In this document: positions 42,953-50,873 of the stretch, piece by piece | How positions within the stretch are numbered: the first letter of the stretch is position 1 | Layout of the letters: each line of letters opens with the position of its first letter | Assembly (NCBI RefSeq): GCF_003946215.1 | Contig: NZ_RHOW01000011.1 | Span: 1-58,518 of the forward strand | Origin: Lapidilactobacillus mulanensis | GTDB lineage: Bacteria; Bacillota; Bacilli; Lactobacillales; Lactobacillaceae | Direction: 5' to 3' | Length of the DNA: 58,518 nt | Made by a program: the position numbers and the translations under genes | The notes under the pieces: model-generated | What the model was told of the DNA's origin: nothing | Database searches by the model: none | Seen by the model: the letters and a program-made list of their open reading frames with translations, nothing else

Positions 42953-43927
42953 TTAAGAGACGGCGTTGTTGACGTACGCTTTCAACTCGGCGCCTTTTTT
43001 GCCGGCCGAAAGTGCAACCAAAAGTTTGATCCGCGCCTTTTGTCCATTGAGGCCGCGGCAGAAAATGATGCCCATTTTCTTCAGCTCGACGCCACCGCCT
43101 TCATAATCGTAGACATCCTCGGCGACGCCATTAAAGCAGCGAGACACGAGCACAATGGGGATGTTGCGGTCGAGCAATCTTTGAATGCCCGGCAATGTTT
43201 GCGGTGGTAGATTTCCTGCACCGAGCGCTTCGATGACGAGGCCGTTGGTTGTCGGTAAATCTAGCGCGTCGAATAATTCACTCGACATGCCGGCATAAGC
43301 CTTTAATAAATAAACGTGGTTGGCCAAATGATCGATGTGACAAATTTCTTGATTGATCAATTCTTGATAGAAATGAACGTGTTGCTTCGAAATCAAACCG
43401 ATCGGGCCAAACGTTGGCGTGCGGAAAGTCGACACATTGGTCGTGTGTGTTTTCGTGACGAAACGAGCGGTGTGAACTTCATCATTCATCGCCACCAGCA
43501 CGCCTTTGTCGCGCGCCGCATCCGCGTAAGCCGTCCAAACGGCGTTGCGGAAGTTGTATAAGCCATCGCTACCGATTTCGTTGGATGAGCGCATGGCACC
43601 CGTGACGACGATAGGGATGTGTGTGGGTAAAGTCAGATCGAGAAAGTAGGCGGTCTCTTCCAACGTATCGGTTCCGTGGGTGACGACAACGCCATCGATG
43701 CCTTCTTTTTCGGCCTTCAAAATGCGATTTCCCAGTTCCAGCATCCGTTCAGGAATCATATGTGGCGAGGGTAAGTTGAAGATTTCTTCGGTGATCAATT
43801 GTAGCTTACCCGAGAATTCACCTGTTGCATCTAGTAAAGGGTTATGTTCGTTGGGTAAAATATTACCGGTTTGATCGGCGGACATCGCAATCGTGCCACC
43901 GGTGTGTAAGACGAGAATCTTTTTCAT
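42953..43927 (-). CDS. L-asparaginase, type I
   Basis: Hydrolyses asparagine to aspartate and ammonia. The two threonine motifs are complete: VLHTGGTIAM (nucleophile Thr12) and VVTHGTDTLEETAYFLDL. Other family parts are GAMRSSNEIGSDGLYN and LVVSRCF-like strand IVLVSRCFNG. No signal peptide is seen, so the 324-aa enzyme is cytoplasmic. It is divergent from folT with 312 bp between starts and convergent with the thioesterase, with no terminator in between. Confidence 0.94.
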   Translation of the reverse strand: MKKILVLHTGGTIAMSADQTGNILPNEHNPLLDATGEFSGKLQLITEEIFNLPSPHMIPERMLELGNRILKAEKEGIDGVVVTHGTDTLEETAYFLDLTLPTHIPIVVTGAMRSSNEIGSDGLYNFRNAVWTAYADAARDKGVLVAMNDEVHTARFVTKTHTTNVSTFRTPTFGPIGLISKQHVHFYQELINQEICHIDHLANHVYLLKAYAGMSSELFDALDLPTTNGLVIEALGAGNLPPQTLPGIQRLLDRNIPIVLVSRCFNGVAEDVYDYEGGGVELKKMGIIFCRGLNGQKARIKLLVALSAGKKGAELKAYVNNAVS

Positions 43928-44005
43928 AGTTGACCTTCTTAATGATTGATTAGCCTGATTTTAACACAAAAAGAGGGGTAATTCGTCAAAAGAAAGACAA
44001 ATAAC

Positions 44006-44034
44006 TTGTCCTTCGCCATAAATTGCTTTATCAT
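44006..44034 (+). promoter_or_regulatory. Promoter of the folT riboswitch transcript
   Basis: TTGTCC (44006-44011), a 17-bp spacer and TATCAT (44029-44034). Transcription would start near 44041, just ahead of the riboswitch. Confidence 0.6.
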
Positions 44035-44043
44035 CTGTCTATT

Positions 44044-44130
44044 CGGAGTAGGCAACTAAGCGTAAAGTGCTGACGGAACGGAATGTGAACGTTGGACGAA
44101 GGTTTATCCGCGATTTAGTTGCCGCATTCG
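44044..44130 (+). ncRNA. Tetrahydrofolate (THF) riboswitch
   Basis: The segment begins CGGAGTAGGCAACTAAGCG and continues TAAAGTG, as in known THF aptamers (GGAGAGUAG...CGCGUUAAGUG). GGCAACTAA (44051-44059) pairs with TTAGTTGCC (44115-44123), and CGGA pairs with TTCG to close the aptamer. It precedes folT, the folate transporter component, which is the classic target. Folate binding is expected to lower expression. Confidence 0.85.
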
Positions 44131-44215
44131 CCGCGTTCGGATCATGTGATCGACTTTTAAAACTTGAACATTAGTCAGGCTTTAGTTTGAATCACATGTT
44201 GATTTGGGTAGTGGC

Positions 44216-44231
44216 GCTCCAACAAAGGAGT
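44216..44231 (+). promoter_or_regulatory. Hairpin sequestering the folT ribosome site
   Basis: GCTCC (44216-44220) can pair with GGAGT (44227-44231) around AACAAA. The right arm is the folT ribosome-binding site, so this is a candidate translation-off switch coupled to the riboswitch. Confidence 0.45.
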
Positions 44232-44239
44232 GGTCTAAA

Positions 44240-44803
44240 ATGAACAAAATTACAACTCATCAATCGGCCTTATTGCGATTGGTTTACTTAGCGTTTCTCA
44301 TCGCGGTTCGGTTAGTTGTGGGACGCTTTTCTTTTGGCACAACTTTTCTACAGATCAGTGCGACTTTCTTAGTCAGTGCGCTGATCGGTCACTGGTACGG
44401 ACCTTGGTATGCGGGACTTGCTGGTGGGATCAGCGATGTGATCGGTGCCTCGCTGTTTCCTAATGGCGCGTTTAATCCCGCGTTCACCGTGGTTGCCATT
44501 CTGAGTGGTGTTATCTATGGCTGGTTGCTTGATTATCGACGGATGCCGCAGATCAGTCGTTGGCGCATCGCAACCTTGTCAGTCGTCGTCAACTTAGGCA
44601 TCAATTTAGTGGTGAACACCTTATTACTTTTTTACATGTATAAGACGCCATTCTGGCCGTTATTCTGGACGCGTTTGCCGAAAGAATTGATCATGTTGCC
44701 GATCTATTACGTGGGCATTTATTATTTGTTAAAAACGGTCGGTCGATTGAGGCTGACCCAACGAATTGTGCCCGAACAATGGAAAAAAAGTGAGCACCCG
44801 TAA
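44240..44803 (+). CDS. folT: ECF-type folate transporter S component
   Basis: Membrane protein of 187 aa with about six hydrophobic segments that binds folate and joins the shared ECF energising module (EcfA1A2T, not in the window). The N-terminal LVVGRFSFGTTFLQISATFLVSALIGHWYGPWYAGLAGGISDVIGA is typical of FolT. The ATG at 44240 follows AAAGGAG by nine bases. The upstream THF riboswitch supports the folate assignment. Confidence 0.92.
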   Translation: MNKITTHQSALLRLVYLAFLIAVRLVVGRFSFGTTFLQISATFLVSALIGHWYGPWYAGLAGGISDVIGASLFPNGAFNPAFTVVAILSGVIYGWLLDYRRMPQISRWRIATLSVVVNLGINLVVNTLLLFYMYKTPFWPLFWTRLPKELIMLPIYYVGIYYLLKTVGRLRLTQRIVPEQWKKSEHP

Positions 44804-44885
44804 ATTTCGTGGTGCCACCAGATTCACAGCGACGAGAAATTGCGGTTGCGGTTAACAAGTGCAACTTTTTCCGTCGTGTTTTTTA

Positions 44886-44894
44886 TGGTAGAAT
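44886..44894 (+). promoter_or_regulatory. Extended -10 promoter of tsaB
   Basis: TG-G-TAGAAT lies 33 bp before the tsaB start. Confidence 0.55.
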
Positions 44895-44927
44895 GTTCCT
44901 ATTACTTAAATGAAAGAGGCGTTTATT

Positions 44928-45662
44928 TTGCGAACGCTCGCAATCGATACCTCGGCGATTCCGCTGAGTGTGGCTGTGATCGAAGACGGTGTGCCAGTGG
45001 CTTCCGTTTTGACAGCCCGTAAAAAAAATCATAGTGTTACCTTACTACCCGCCATTCAAGAAGTCTTAGCATTGGCGCAACTGGAGCCCAATGACTTGGA
45101 CCGGATCGTTGTGGCGGCTGGACCCGGTTCGTATACGGGCGTCCGAATTGCAGTCACAACGGCGAAAACTCTGGCTTGGACACTCAATAAACCAATTTAC
45201 GCGGTCTCAAGTTTGGCTGCATTGACCGTTTCTTGGTCGCAAATTAATGACACTTTGATCGTGCCCTTGATCGACGCTCGTCGTGATCATTTCTTCAGTG
45301 GCTTTTATCAGTGGCAGTCTGAACAATTACAGCAGTTACAAGCGGATGCTTATTTAGCGCGTCAATTGATCGTTGCACAAATCAAACAGTTAGCACCTGA
45401 AAAAGTGATCCTGAGTGGTGAGCTGAATACCGAACAACAGGCCTACTTTAAGGAACAGCTCTCAGAATTGAACGTTATTTTTGCTCAGGGCACCCAAAGA
45501 ATGCCACTTGCGTCCGGCTTTGACTTATTGATCCGAGGTCAAAAACCGGTGGCAGATCTCGATGCATTTGTCCCAGTTTATTTACGCAAGACGGAAGCCG
45601 AAGTTAATTGGCAAGCCAAACATCCCAACGAGGAATCTACGCATTATGTTGAACAAGTTTAA
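44928..45662 (+). CDS. tsaB: tRNA t6A modification protein TsaB
   Basis: Non-catalytic partner of TsaD in t6A synthesis. ASKHA-fold motifs [18 protein letters not shown] and VVAAGPGSYTGVRIAVTTAKTLA are present. The start is taken as TTG at 44928, with AAAGAGGC about eight bases upstream; an ATG six codons earlier overlaps that site. The product is 244 aa. rimI overlaps its end by 17 bp, and tsaD follows. The order tsaB-rimI-tsaD-ydiF-rex is as in Bacillus. Confidence 0.93.
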   Translation: MRTLAIDTSAIPLSVAVIEDGVPVASVLTARKKNHSVTLLPAIQEVLALAQLEPNDLDRIVVAAGPGSYTGVRIAVTTAKTLAWTLNKPIYAVSSLAALTVSWSQINDTLIVPLIDARRDHFFSGFYQWQSEQLQQLQADAYLARQLIVAQIKQLAPEKVILSGELNTEQQAYFKEQLSELNVIFAQGTQRMPLASGFDLLIRGQKPVADLDAFVPVYLRKTEAEVNWQAKHPNEESTHYVEQV

Positions 45663-46197
45663 AAATCTTTTTCAACCTCAGCGAAATCAAGCCACGACGA
45701 GTGATGAATTTGTTGAGGAAGAATTTCAACTTCAGACACAAACTTATTATCTCCGCCGGTTGACAGCTGCGTCATTGGATGACCTGTTGATGATCGAACG
45801 CGACGTTTATGCTGGCCAGACTCCTTGGGATCGTCTGGTTTTTTTGAATGAGATCAATAAGCGGTATAAACATTTGTATGTTGGTTTGTACGATGCGAAT
45901 GCGACATTGATCGGTTTTGTTGGGGCTTGGTTTAGTGAGACCGAATTGCATATCACGAACATTGCCGTTTTAAACGCTTGGCAAAATTTGGGTTTGGGAC
46001 GACGATTGATGCAATTGATGATCGACCAAGCTAAACAGCGCGGATGCCAACAGGTGACCTTAGAAACGCGGATCACCAATGAGCCGGCCAAACATCTTTA
46101 TCATCAGTTAGGCTTCGTCGACCGCAAGATCCGCAAGAATTATTATGCACTGGATAATGAAGATGCCATTTCCATGTGCTTGTTATTGGCAGATTGA
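45646..46197 (+). CDS. rimI: Ribosomal protein S18 alanine N-acetyltransferase RimI
   Basis: Acetyltransferase of the RimI type, 183 aa. The acetyl-CoA segment is HITNIAVLNAWQNLGLGRRLMQLM, followed by LETRITNEPAKHLYHQLGFVDRKIRKNYY, a RimI signature. Compared with typical RimI (about 150 aa) it has an extra N-terminal tail of about 40 aa, basic then acidic (NKFKNLFQPQRNQATTSDEF). GAGGAA lies ten bases before the ATG, inside tsaB. It may acetylate S18 or other proteins such as EF-Tu. Confidence 0.88.
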   Translation: MLNKFKNLFQPQRNQATTSDEFVEEEFQLQTQTYYLRRLTAASLDDLLMIERDVYAGQTPWDRLVFLNEINKRYKHLYVGLYDANATLIGFVGAWFSETELHITNIAVLNAWQNLGLGRRLMQLMIDQAKQRGCQQVTLETRITNEPAKHLYHQLGFVDRKIRKNYYALDNEDAISMCLLLAD

Positions 46198-46259
46198 GTC
46201 GCATTTTTCAAATTTAAATCAATTAACGACAGATTTCTAAAAAAGTAGAGTGAACATTT

Positions 46260-47285
46260 TTGATAAAAAATAATCGTGAATTAATCTTAGCTTTCGAAAC
46301 AAGTTGTGATGAAACTAGTGTGGCCGTCATCGAGGATGGCCACAAAATACTGAGTAATATTATTGCTACTCAAATTAAGAGTCACCAACGTTTTGGCGGT
46401 GTGGTTCCAGAAGTGGCTAGCCGTCATCATGTCGAGCAAATCATTCAATGTACCCAAATGGCGCTGGATGAAGCCGAGGTGACCTATGAAGACTTGACGG
46501 CAGTCGCTGTGACTTATGGTCCCGGACTAGTGGGCTCCTTATTGATCGGTATTACCGCTGCCAAAACGATCGCGTTTGCCCACAAGTTGCCGCTGATCCC
46601 AGTGAATCATTTAGCTGGGCATATTTATGCGGCGCAACTGGTGACACCGCTCAGCTATCCATTCATGGCGCTGGTGGTCTCTGGTGGCCACACTGAGCTC
46701 GTTTATGTGTCTGCGCCTAATGACTATCAGCTGCTTGGCGAAACGCGTGACGACGCAGCAGGTGAGGCCTACGACAAAATTGGCCGGGTGTTAGGAATTA
46801 ATTATCCAGCGGGTAAGGCTGTCGACCAGTTGGCTCATCAAGGCAATGATACGTTTAAATTTCCGCGAGCAATGATCAAAGAAGATAATTTTGATTTTAG
46901 CTTTAGTGGCTTAAAGAGCGCGTTTATCAATACGGTTCATCACGCAGATCAACTGGGCGAGACTTTAGACCGCGCAGATCTAGCCGCGAGTTTCCAAGCC
47001 AGTGTCTGCGATGTGCTAGTCGAAAAAACCTTGCATGCACTTGCGGAACATCCAGTTAAACAGTTGGTCGTTGCCGGCGGCGTTGCGGCTAACCAAGGCT
47101 TACGCGAACGGTTGACCGCAACGATGGCGACTGCCGATCCACAGACGGAATTGATCGTGCCACCATTGCGCTTATGTGGCGACAACGCTGCCATGATCGG
47201 TGCAGCAGCATCGGTTCAATTGGCAACACATCAAGCATTTGCCGGAATGGATCTTAATGCGGTTCCAAGTTTGGACCTGGTTTAA
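46260..47285 (+). CDS. tsaD: tRNA t6A37 threonylcarbamoyltransferase TsaD
   Basis: Catalytic subunit that transfers threonylcarbamoyl to A37 of tRNA. Motifs are [25 protein letters not shown], the metal ligands in NHLAGHIYA (His117, His121), [10 protein letters not shown] and CGDNAAMIG near the end. Length is 341 aa. Translation seems to start at TTG, with GTAGAGTGA about ten bases upstream, which is a weak site. With TsaB and TsaE it forms the t6A complex. Confidence 0.95.
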   Translation: MIKNNRELILAFETSCDETSVAVIEDGHKILSNIIATQIKSHQRFGGVVPEVASRHHVEQIIQCTQMALDEAEVTYEDLTAVAVTYGPGLVGSLLIGITAAKTIAFAHKLPLIPVNHLAGHIYAAQLVTPLSYPFMALVVSGGHTELVYVSAPNDYQLLGETRDDAAGEAYDKIGRVLGINYPAGKAVDQLAHQGNDTFKFPRAMIKEDNFDFSFSGLKSAFINTVHHADQLGETLDRADLAASFQASVCDVLVEKTLHALAEHPVKQLVVAGGVAANQGLRERLTATMATADPQTELIVPPLRLCGDNAAMIGAAASVQLATHQAFAGMDLNAVPSLDLV

Positions 47286-47352
47286 ATAACGATATCGGTT
47301 TTTAAGTGGCGCAAATCAATTGTGAATCGTCAGATTGTTTGATGATAAATCA

Positions 47353-47381
47353 TTGACAGCAACGATCATTTGAAGTATGAT
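47353..47381 (+). promoter_or_regulatory. Strong promoter of the PTS EIIB gene
   Basis: A consensus TTGACA (47353-47358), an exact 17-bp spacer and TATGAT (47376-47381). This is the best vegetative promoter in the window. A TATAAT at 47387-47392 is too far from the -35 box. Confidence 0.8.
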
Positions 47382-47391
47382 TTTCATATAA

Positions 47392-47414
47392 TGAAAACGG
47401 TTAGCAAGTTTTCA
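47392..47414 (+). promoter_or_regulatory. Inverted repeat/cre-like site at the EIIB promoter
   Basis: TGAAAAC (47392-47398) and GTTTTCA (47408-47414) form a perfect 7-bp inverted repeat around the transcription start region. The left part TGAAAACGGTTAGC matches the cre consensus at 12 of 14 positions, so it could bind CcpA or another repressor. Confidence 0.45.
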
Positions 47415-47439
47415 TGCAAACATAAAGGAGCGTTTCACA

Positions 47440-47757
47440 ATGGCTGAAAAAACAATCATGTTAGTATGTAGCGCAGGTATGTCAACAAGCCTGTTAGTTA
47501 CAAAAATGCAAAAAGCTGCAGAAAAGAAGGGTATCGAGGCTAAAATCTTCGCAACTGCTGCTGGCGATGCTGACAACGCACTTGCTTCTAACGACGTTGA
47601 CGTCTTATTGTTAGGACCACAAGTTCGTTTCATGTTATCACAATTCCAACAAAAGCTTGAAGGCAAAGATATTCCTGTTGAAGTTATCGACATGCGTGCT
47701 TATGGCATGATGGATGGCGACACAGTTTTGGCACAAGCCGAAAAATTAATGGACTAG
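47440..47757 (+). CDS. PTS EIIB component, lactose/cellobiose family
   Basis: Cytoplasmic phosphocarrier of 105 aa. The phosphorylated cysteine is Cys10 in MLVCSAGMSTSLLVTKMQKAA, the hallmark of the cellobiose-type IIB. It continues with DVLLLGPQVRFMLSQFQQKL, also typical. AAAGGAG lies ten bases before the ATG. It stands alone with its own strong promoter and terminator; no EIIA or EIIC gene is in the window, so it must work with partners elsewhere or have a regulatory role. Confidence 0.92.
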   Translation: MAEKTIMLVCSAGMSTSLLVTKMQKAAEKKGIEAKIFATAAGDADNALASNDVDVLLLGPQVRFMLSQFQQKLEGKDIPVEVIDMRAYGMMDGDTVLAQAEKLMD

Positions 47758-47776
47758 ATTTAATCTGATCCGACAT

Positions 47777-47808
47777 AAAAAGCTAACCAGTTTCTGGTTA
47801 GCTTTTTT
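47777..47808. terminator. Bidirectional terminator between EIIB and the ABC-F gene
   Basis: A perfect 14-bp stem with a three-base TTT loop, five A before and six T after, between convergent genes. Confidence 0.92.
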
Positions 47809-47842
47809 GCTTGCTTAATTTTATTTTGTAGGTGGATCTTGA

Positions 47843-49747
47843 TTAACTGAAGTTCTCTAACTTTTCCGAGGCAGCCAACCAGTCGTTTTCGGCGGTTTGT
47901 TGCTGGACTTGAATGTTTTCTAATTGAGCCTGCAATTCAGCTAGCTTCTGGAAATCGTTTAAGTTTTCCGGTTGGGTCATTTCGAGTTGGACGGCTTGGT
48001 TCTTTTCTTCGAGTTCTGCCATCGTATTTTCGAGACTAGCGACATTGCGCTCTAATCGCCGAACTTCTTTTTGTTGTTCTTTATCGGCTTTAAAGGCGGC
48101 CTGATTATCACTGATCACGGTTTCCTTGGTTGCTTGCTCAGGAGTTGCTAATTCTTGACGCTTCTCTAAGTAGAAGTCATAATTACCATGATAAATGTGA
48201 CTGCCTTGCCCATCGATATCGATGATTGTATCTGCCAGGCTGTTGATGAAATAACGGTCATGCGAAACAAAAATCAAGGTGCCGGCGAAATTTTCCAACG
48301 CGGCTTCTAAAACTTCTTTGCTTTGAATGTCTAAATGGTTCGTTGGTTCATCCATCAATAGCACATTACGTTTTTCCATCGCCAGTTTGGTGAGCAGGAG
48401 CCGGGCTTTTTCACCACCAGAGAGTTGATGAACAACTTTTTTGACATCGTCACCGCGGAATAGAAAACTACCTAGCACGTTGCGAATTTGTTGTTCGGGC
48501 AATAGGGGATGCTCGTCCCAAATCGTATCGAGAACGGTCTTGCTTGAATCGAGCTGGCTTTGATTCTGATCGTAGTAACCAATGGCGACGTTCGCGCCAA
48601 ATTTAAAGGTGCCGCGTAATGGCGGGATTTCTTCCAGTAAAGTCTTCACTAAAGTTGATTTGCCAATACCGTTAGGACCAATGATGGCGACTTTTTGCTG
48701 CTTACGCACGTCAAAATTAATCGGGCTAGACATCACATGATCTTCGTAACCAATGGCCAGATCATGAACCAGCAAGACTTCTTTACCGGTTTCAGCGGTG
48801 ATCTCAAATTGGAAATGAGCAGACTGTTCGCCAGACTTGGGTTTTTCGAGACGATCCATTTTGTCTAATTGTTTCTGGCGACTTTGGGCGCGTTTAGTCG
48901 TTGATTTGCGGGTGATATTTTTTTCGACAAAAGTTTCTAATTTCTTGATTTCAGATTGCTGTTGTTCGTATTCTTTTTCGGCGTGTTCTTGTTCTTCATC
49001 CGCACGATGCAGATAGTCGGTATAATTTCCGCGATAGTGTTTGAGTTGATGTTGTGTGAGGGCATAAATTTCCTTGGCGACGTGATCGAGGAAATATTGG
49101 TCATGCGACACAACGAGAATCGCGCCAGGATAACCTTGCAAATAAGTCTCGAGCCAATTCAACGTTTCGATGTCCAAATGGTTAGTTGGTTCATCCAAAA
49201 TCAGCAATTCTGGTTTCTGCAGCAGAATCTTAGCCAGGGCCAGTCGAGAACGCTCACCACCAGATAATTCGGAGATCTGCATCTCATAGGTCGTTTCGGG
49301 AAATTGGAATCCATTCAGAACAGTTTTAATTTCGGTTTCGTACGTGTAGCCGTTTTTGGCCTTGTAAGTGTTGAGCAGCTCGTCATAATTTGCCAGCAAG
49401 GTTTGATTGGTTGGTTCGGCGATCAATTGCTGCTCCATCTCTTTGAGTTGTTGGGCAATTTGTTGTAATTCACTGAAGACGGTTAACATTTCGGCAAAAA
49501 TCGTCCGTTGGGAATCCAAACCGCTATTCTGAGCGAGGTAGCCAATGTTAACGCCCTTGTTTTTGATGACTTGTCCTTGGTCGGCGGGATCGATACCGGC
49601 GATGATCCGTAACAGCGTGGATTTTCCGGCACCATTCACACCCACAAGACCAATGCGCGCGTGATCTTGCACTTCCAGGTTAACTTTATCGAATAGGGTC
49701 TCAGCACCGAAAAAACGGGCGACTTGCTGAGCTTGTAGAATAATCAT
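47843..49747 (-). CDS. ABC-F family ATPase, YdiF-like
   Basis: Soluble ATPase with two ABC domains and no membrane part, 634 aa. The first domain has GVNGAGKSTLLR and LSGGERSRLALAK, the second GPNGIGKSTLVKTLL and LSGGEKARLLLTK; each has a LLMDEPTNHLD-type Walker B. A basic linker (KEYEQQQSEIKKLETFVEKNITRKSTTKRAQSRQ part) joins them, and a C-terminal coiled coil (KEVRRLERNVASLENTMAELEEK part) ends it. Such proteins act on the ribosome. In Bacillus ydiF sits here between tsaD and rex; here it is on the opposite strand. Confidence 0.9.
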   Translation of the reverse strand: MIILQAQQVARFFGAETLFDKVNLEVQDHARIGLVGVNGAGKSTLLRIIAGIDPADQGQVIKNKGVNIGYLAQNSGLDSQRTIFAEMLTVFSELQQIAQQLKEMEQQLIAEPTNQTLLANYDELLNTYKAKNGYTYETEIKTVLNGFQFPETTYEMQISELSGGERSRLALAKILLQKPELLILDEPTNHLDIETLNWLETYLQGYPGAILVVSHDQYFLDHVAKEIYALTQHQLKHYRGNYTDYLHRADEEQEHAEKEYEQQQSEIKKLETFVEKNITRKSTTKRAQSRQKQLDKMDRLEKPKSGEQSAHFQFEITAETGKEVLLVHDLAIGYEDHVMSSPINFDVRKQQKVAIIGPNGIGKSTLVKTLLEEIPPLRGTFKFGANVAIGYYDQNQSQLDSSKTVLDTIWDEHPLLPEQQIRNVLGSFLFRGDDVKKVVHQLSGGEKARLLLTKLAMEKRNVLLMDEPTNHLDIQSKEVLEAALENFAGTLIFVSHDRYFINSLADTIIDIDGQGSHIYHGNYDFYLEKRQELATPEQATKETVISDNQAAFKADKEQQKEVRRLERNVASLENTMAELEEKNQAVQLEMTQPENLNDFQKLAELQAQLENIQVQQQTAENDWLAASEKLENFS

Positions 49748-49855
49748 AATTGCCTCCTGAACAATAGAAATTTGAAATTAAAGAAAATTTAAGCAATGAA
49801 TTAATGGCCGTTTTAACAAGTATGAATGCCTTGAAACACGAGATAAGCATATTAC

Positions 49856-49885
49856 TTGAAATAAAATCACTAAATAAGCTATGAT
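49856..49885 (+). promoter_or_regulatory. Promoter of rex
   Basis: TTGAAA (49856-49861), an 18-bp spacer and TATGAT (49880-49885), about 110 bp before the rex start. Confidence 0.55.
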
Positions 49886-49919
49886 ACTTGGTAAGTTAAT
49901 TCTTGTTTATTTTCTGAAA

Positions 49920-49937
49920 TTGTGGAATAATTCTTAA
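49920..49937 (+). promoter_or_regulatory. Candidate Rex operator (autoregulation)
   Basis: TTGTGGAATAATTCTTAA matches the Rex site TTGTGAAATATTTCACAA at 14 of 18 positions and keeps the left half nearly intact. It lies between the predicted promoter and rex. Confidence 0.45.
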
Positions 49938-49995
49938 TGATAATTGACATAGTATCAAATCTAAAAAAAGTTTGAAAGTCTGAGGTGTTTCAGCA

Positions 49996-50709
49996 ATGGC
50001 TGAAATAAAGATTCCAAAGGCAACCGCAAGACGGTTACCATTATACTATCGCTATCTTCAATTTTTGCACGATAGCGAAAAAACAAAATTTTCTTCTGCT
50101 GATTTATCCGAGGCAGTGAAGGTGGATAGTGCGACGATCCGTCGTGACTTTTCATACTTCGGTGCATTAGGTAAGCGCGGATATGGATATGACGTTGAAT
50201 CATTACTGTCATTCTTTAAGCGCCTCTTAAATCAGGATCGTTTGACCAGTGTTGCGTTGATCGGGGTCGGTAATTTAGGACATGCTTTACTGAATTACAA
50301 CTTCCGTCAATCTAATAATATCAGAATTAGTGCCGCTTTTGACGTTGATTCTAAAATTACTGGAACGATTCAAAGTGGTGTTCCAATTTATGGCATGGAT
50401 GACTTAGAAACGCAATTGGCACAGCAACAAATCGATATTGTGATCCTTTCGGTGCCAATGGATGTTGCCCAAGGGATTACTGATCGCTTAGTTAGCGCAA
50501 ATGTTCATGGTATTTTGAACTTTACGCCGTTGCGGGTCAGTGTTCCTGACAATGTTCGCGTTCATAATGTTGATTTAGCAAATGAATTGCAAACCTTGAT
50601 CTATTTCTTGGATAACTTCAAGGATGATGGCACTTTGGTCAACCCAATGGCTGATGAAGTCAACAATGCCAAGGCTGCTAAAGAAAAGAAAGATTCAGAA
50701 TCAAAGTAA
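49996..50709 (+). CDS. rex: Redox-sensing transcriptional repressor Rex
   Basis: Represses fermentation and respiration genes and releases DNA when NADH rises. Residues about 1-80 form a winged helix ([25 protein letters not shown]); the Rossmann domain has GVGNLGHAL at 90-98 and a swapped C-terminal helix ([18 protein letters not shown]). Its 237 aa include an extra charged tail after the domain. GAGGTG lies about ten bases before the ATG. A Rex-like site upstream suggests autoregulation. It divergently faces the ABC-F gene. Confidence 0.95.
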   Translation: MAEIKIPKATARRLPLYYRYLQFLHDSEKTKFSSADLSEAVKVDSATIRRDFSYFGALGKRGYGYDVESLLSFFKRLLNQDRLTSVALIGVGNLGHALLNYNFRQSNNIRISAAFDVDSKITGTIQSGVPIYGMDDLETQLAQQQIDIVILSVPMDVAQGITDRLVSANVHGILNFTPLRVSVPDNVRVHNVDLANELQTLIYFLDNFKDDGTLVNPMADEVNNAKAAKEKKDSESK

Positions 50710-50716
50710 GTTGATC

Positions 50717-50776
50717 ACAATCAAGTTGTTTCGCAATGATCGCTGAGGGTCATTGTGAAGGCTTGATTGTTTTTTT
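50717..50776 (+). terminator. Terminator of rex
   Basis: CAATCAAG (50718-50725) pairs with CTTGATTG (50762-50769), with an inner CGCAATGA/TCATTGTG stem, then seven T. Confidence 0.8.
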
Positions 50777-50808
50777 GTGCCTGAGTTCCGCTGTTTAAAA
50801 CCACGAGT

Positions 50809-50848
50809 AAGCCCTAATACCTTCGTACACTTGGTATTAGGGCTTTTT
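50809..50848 (+). terminator. Second terminator downstream of rex
   Basis: A perfect 13-bp stem (50809-50821 with 50833-50845) is followed by TTTTT on the plus strand. On the minus strand, where the CPBP gene ends nearby, the T-run is lacking. Confidence 0.75.
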
Positions 50849-50873
50849 CTATTCATTAGTTTGTTTGATCAAA

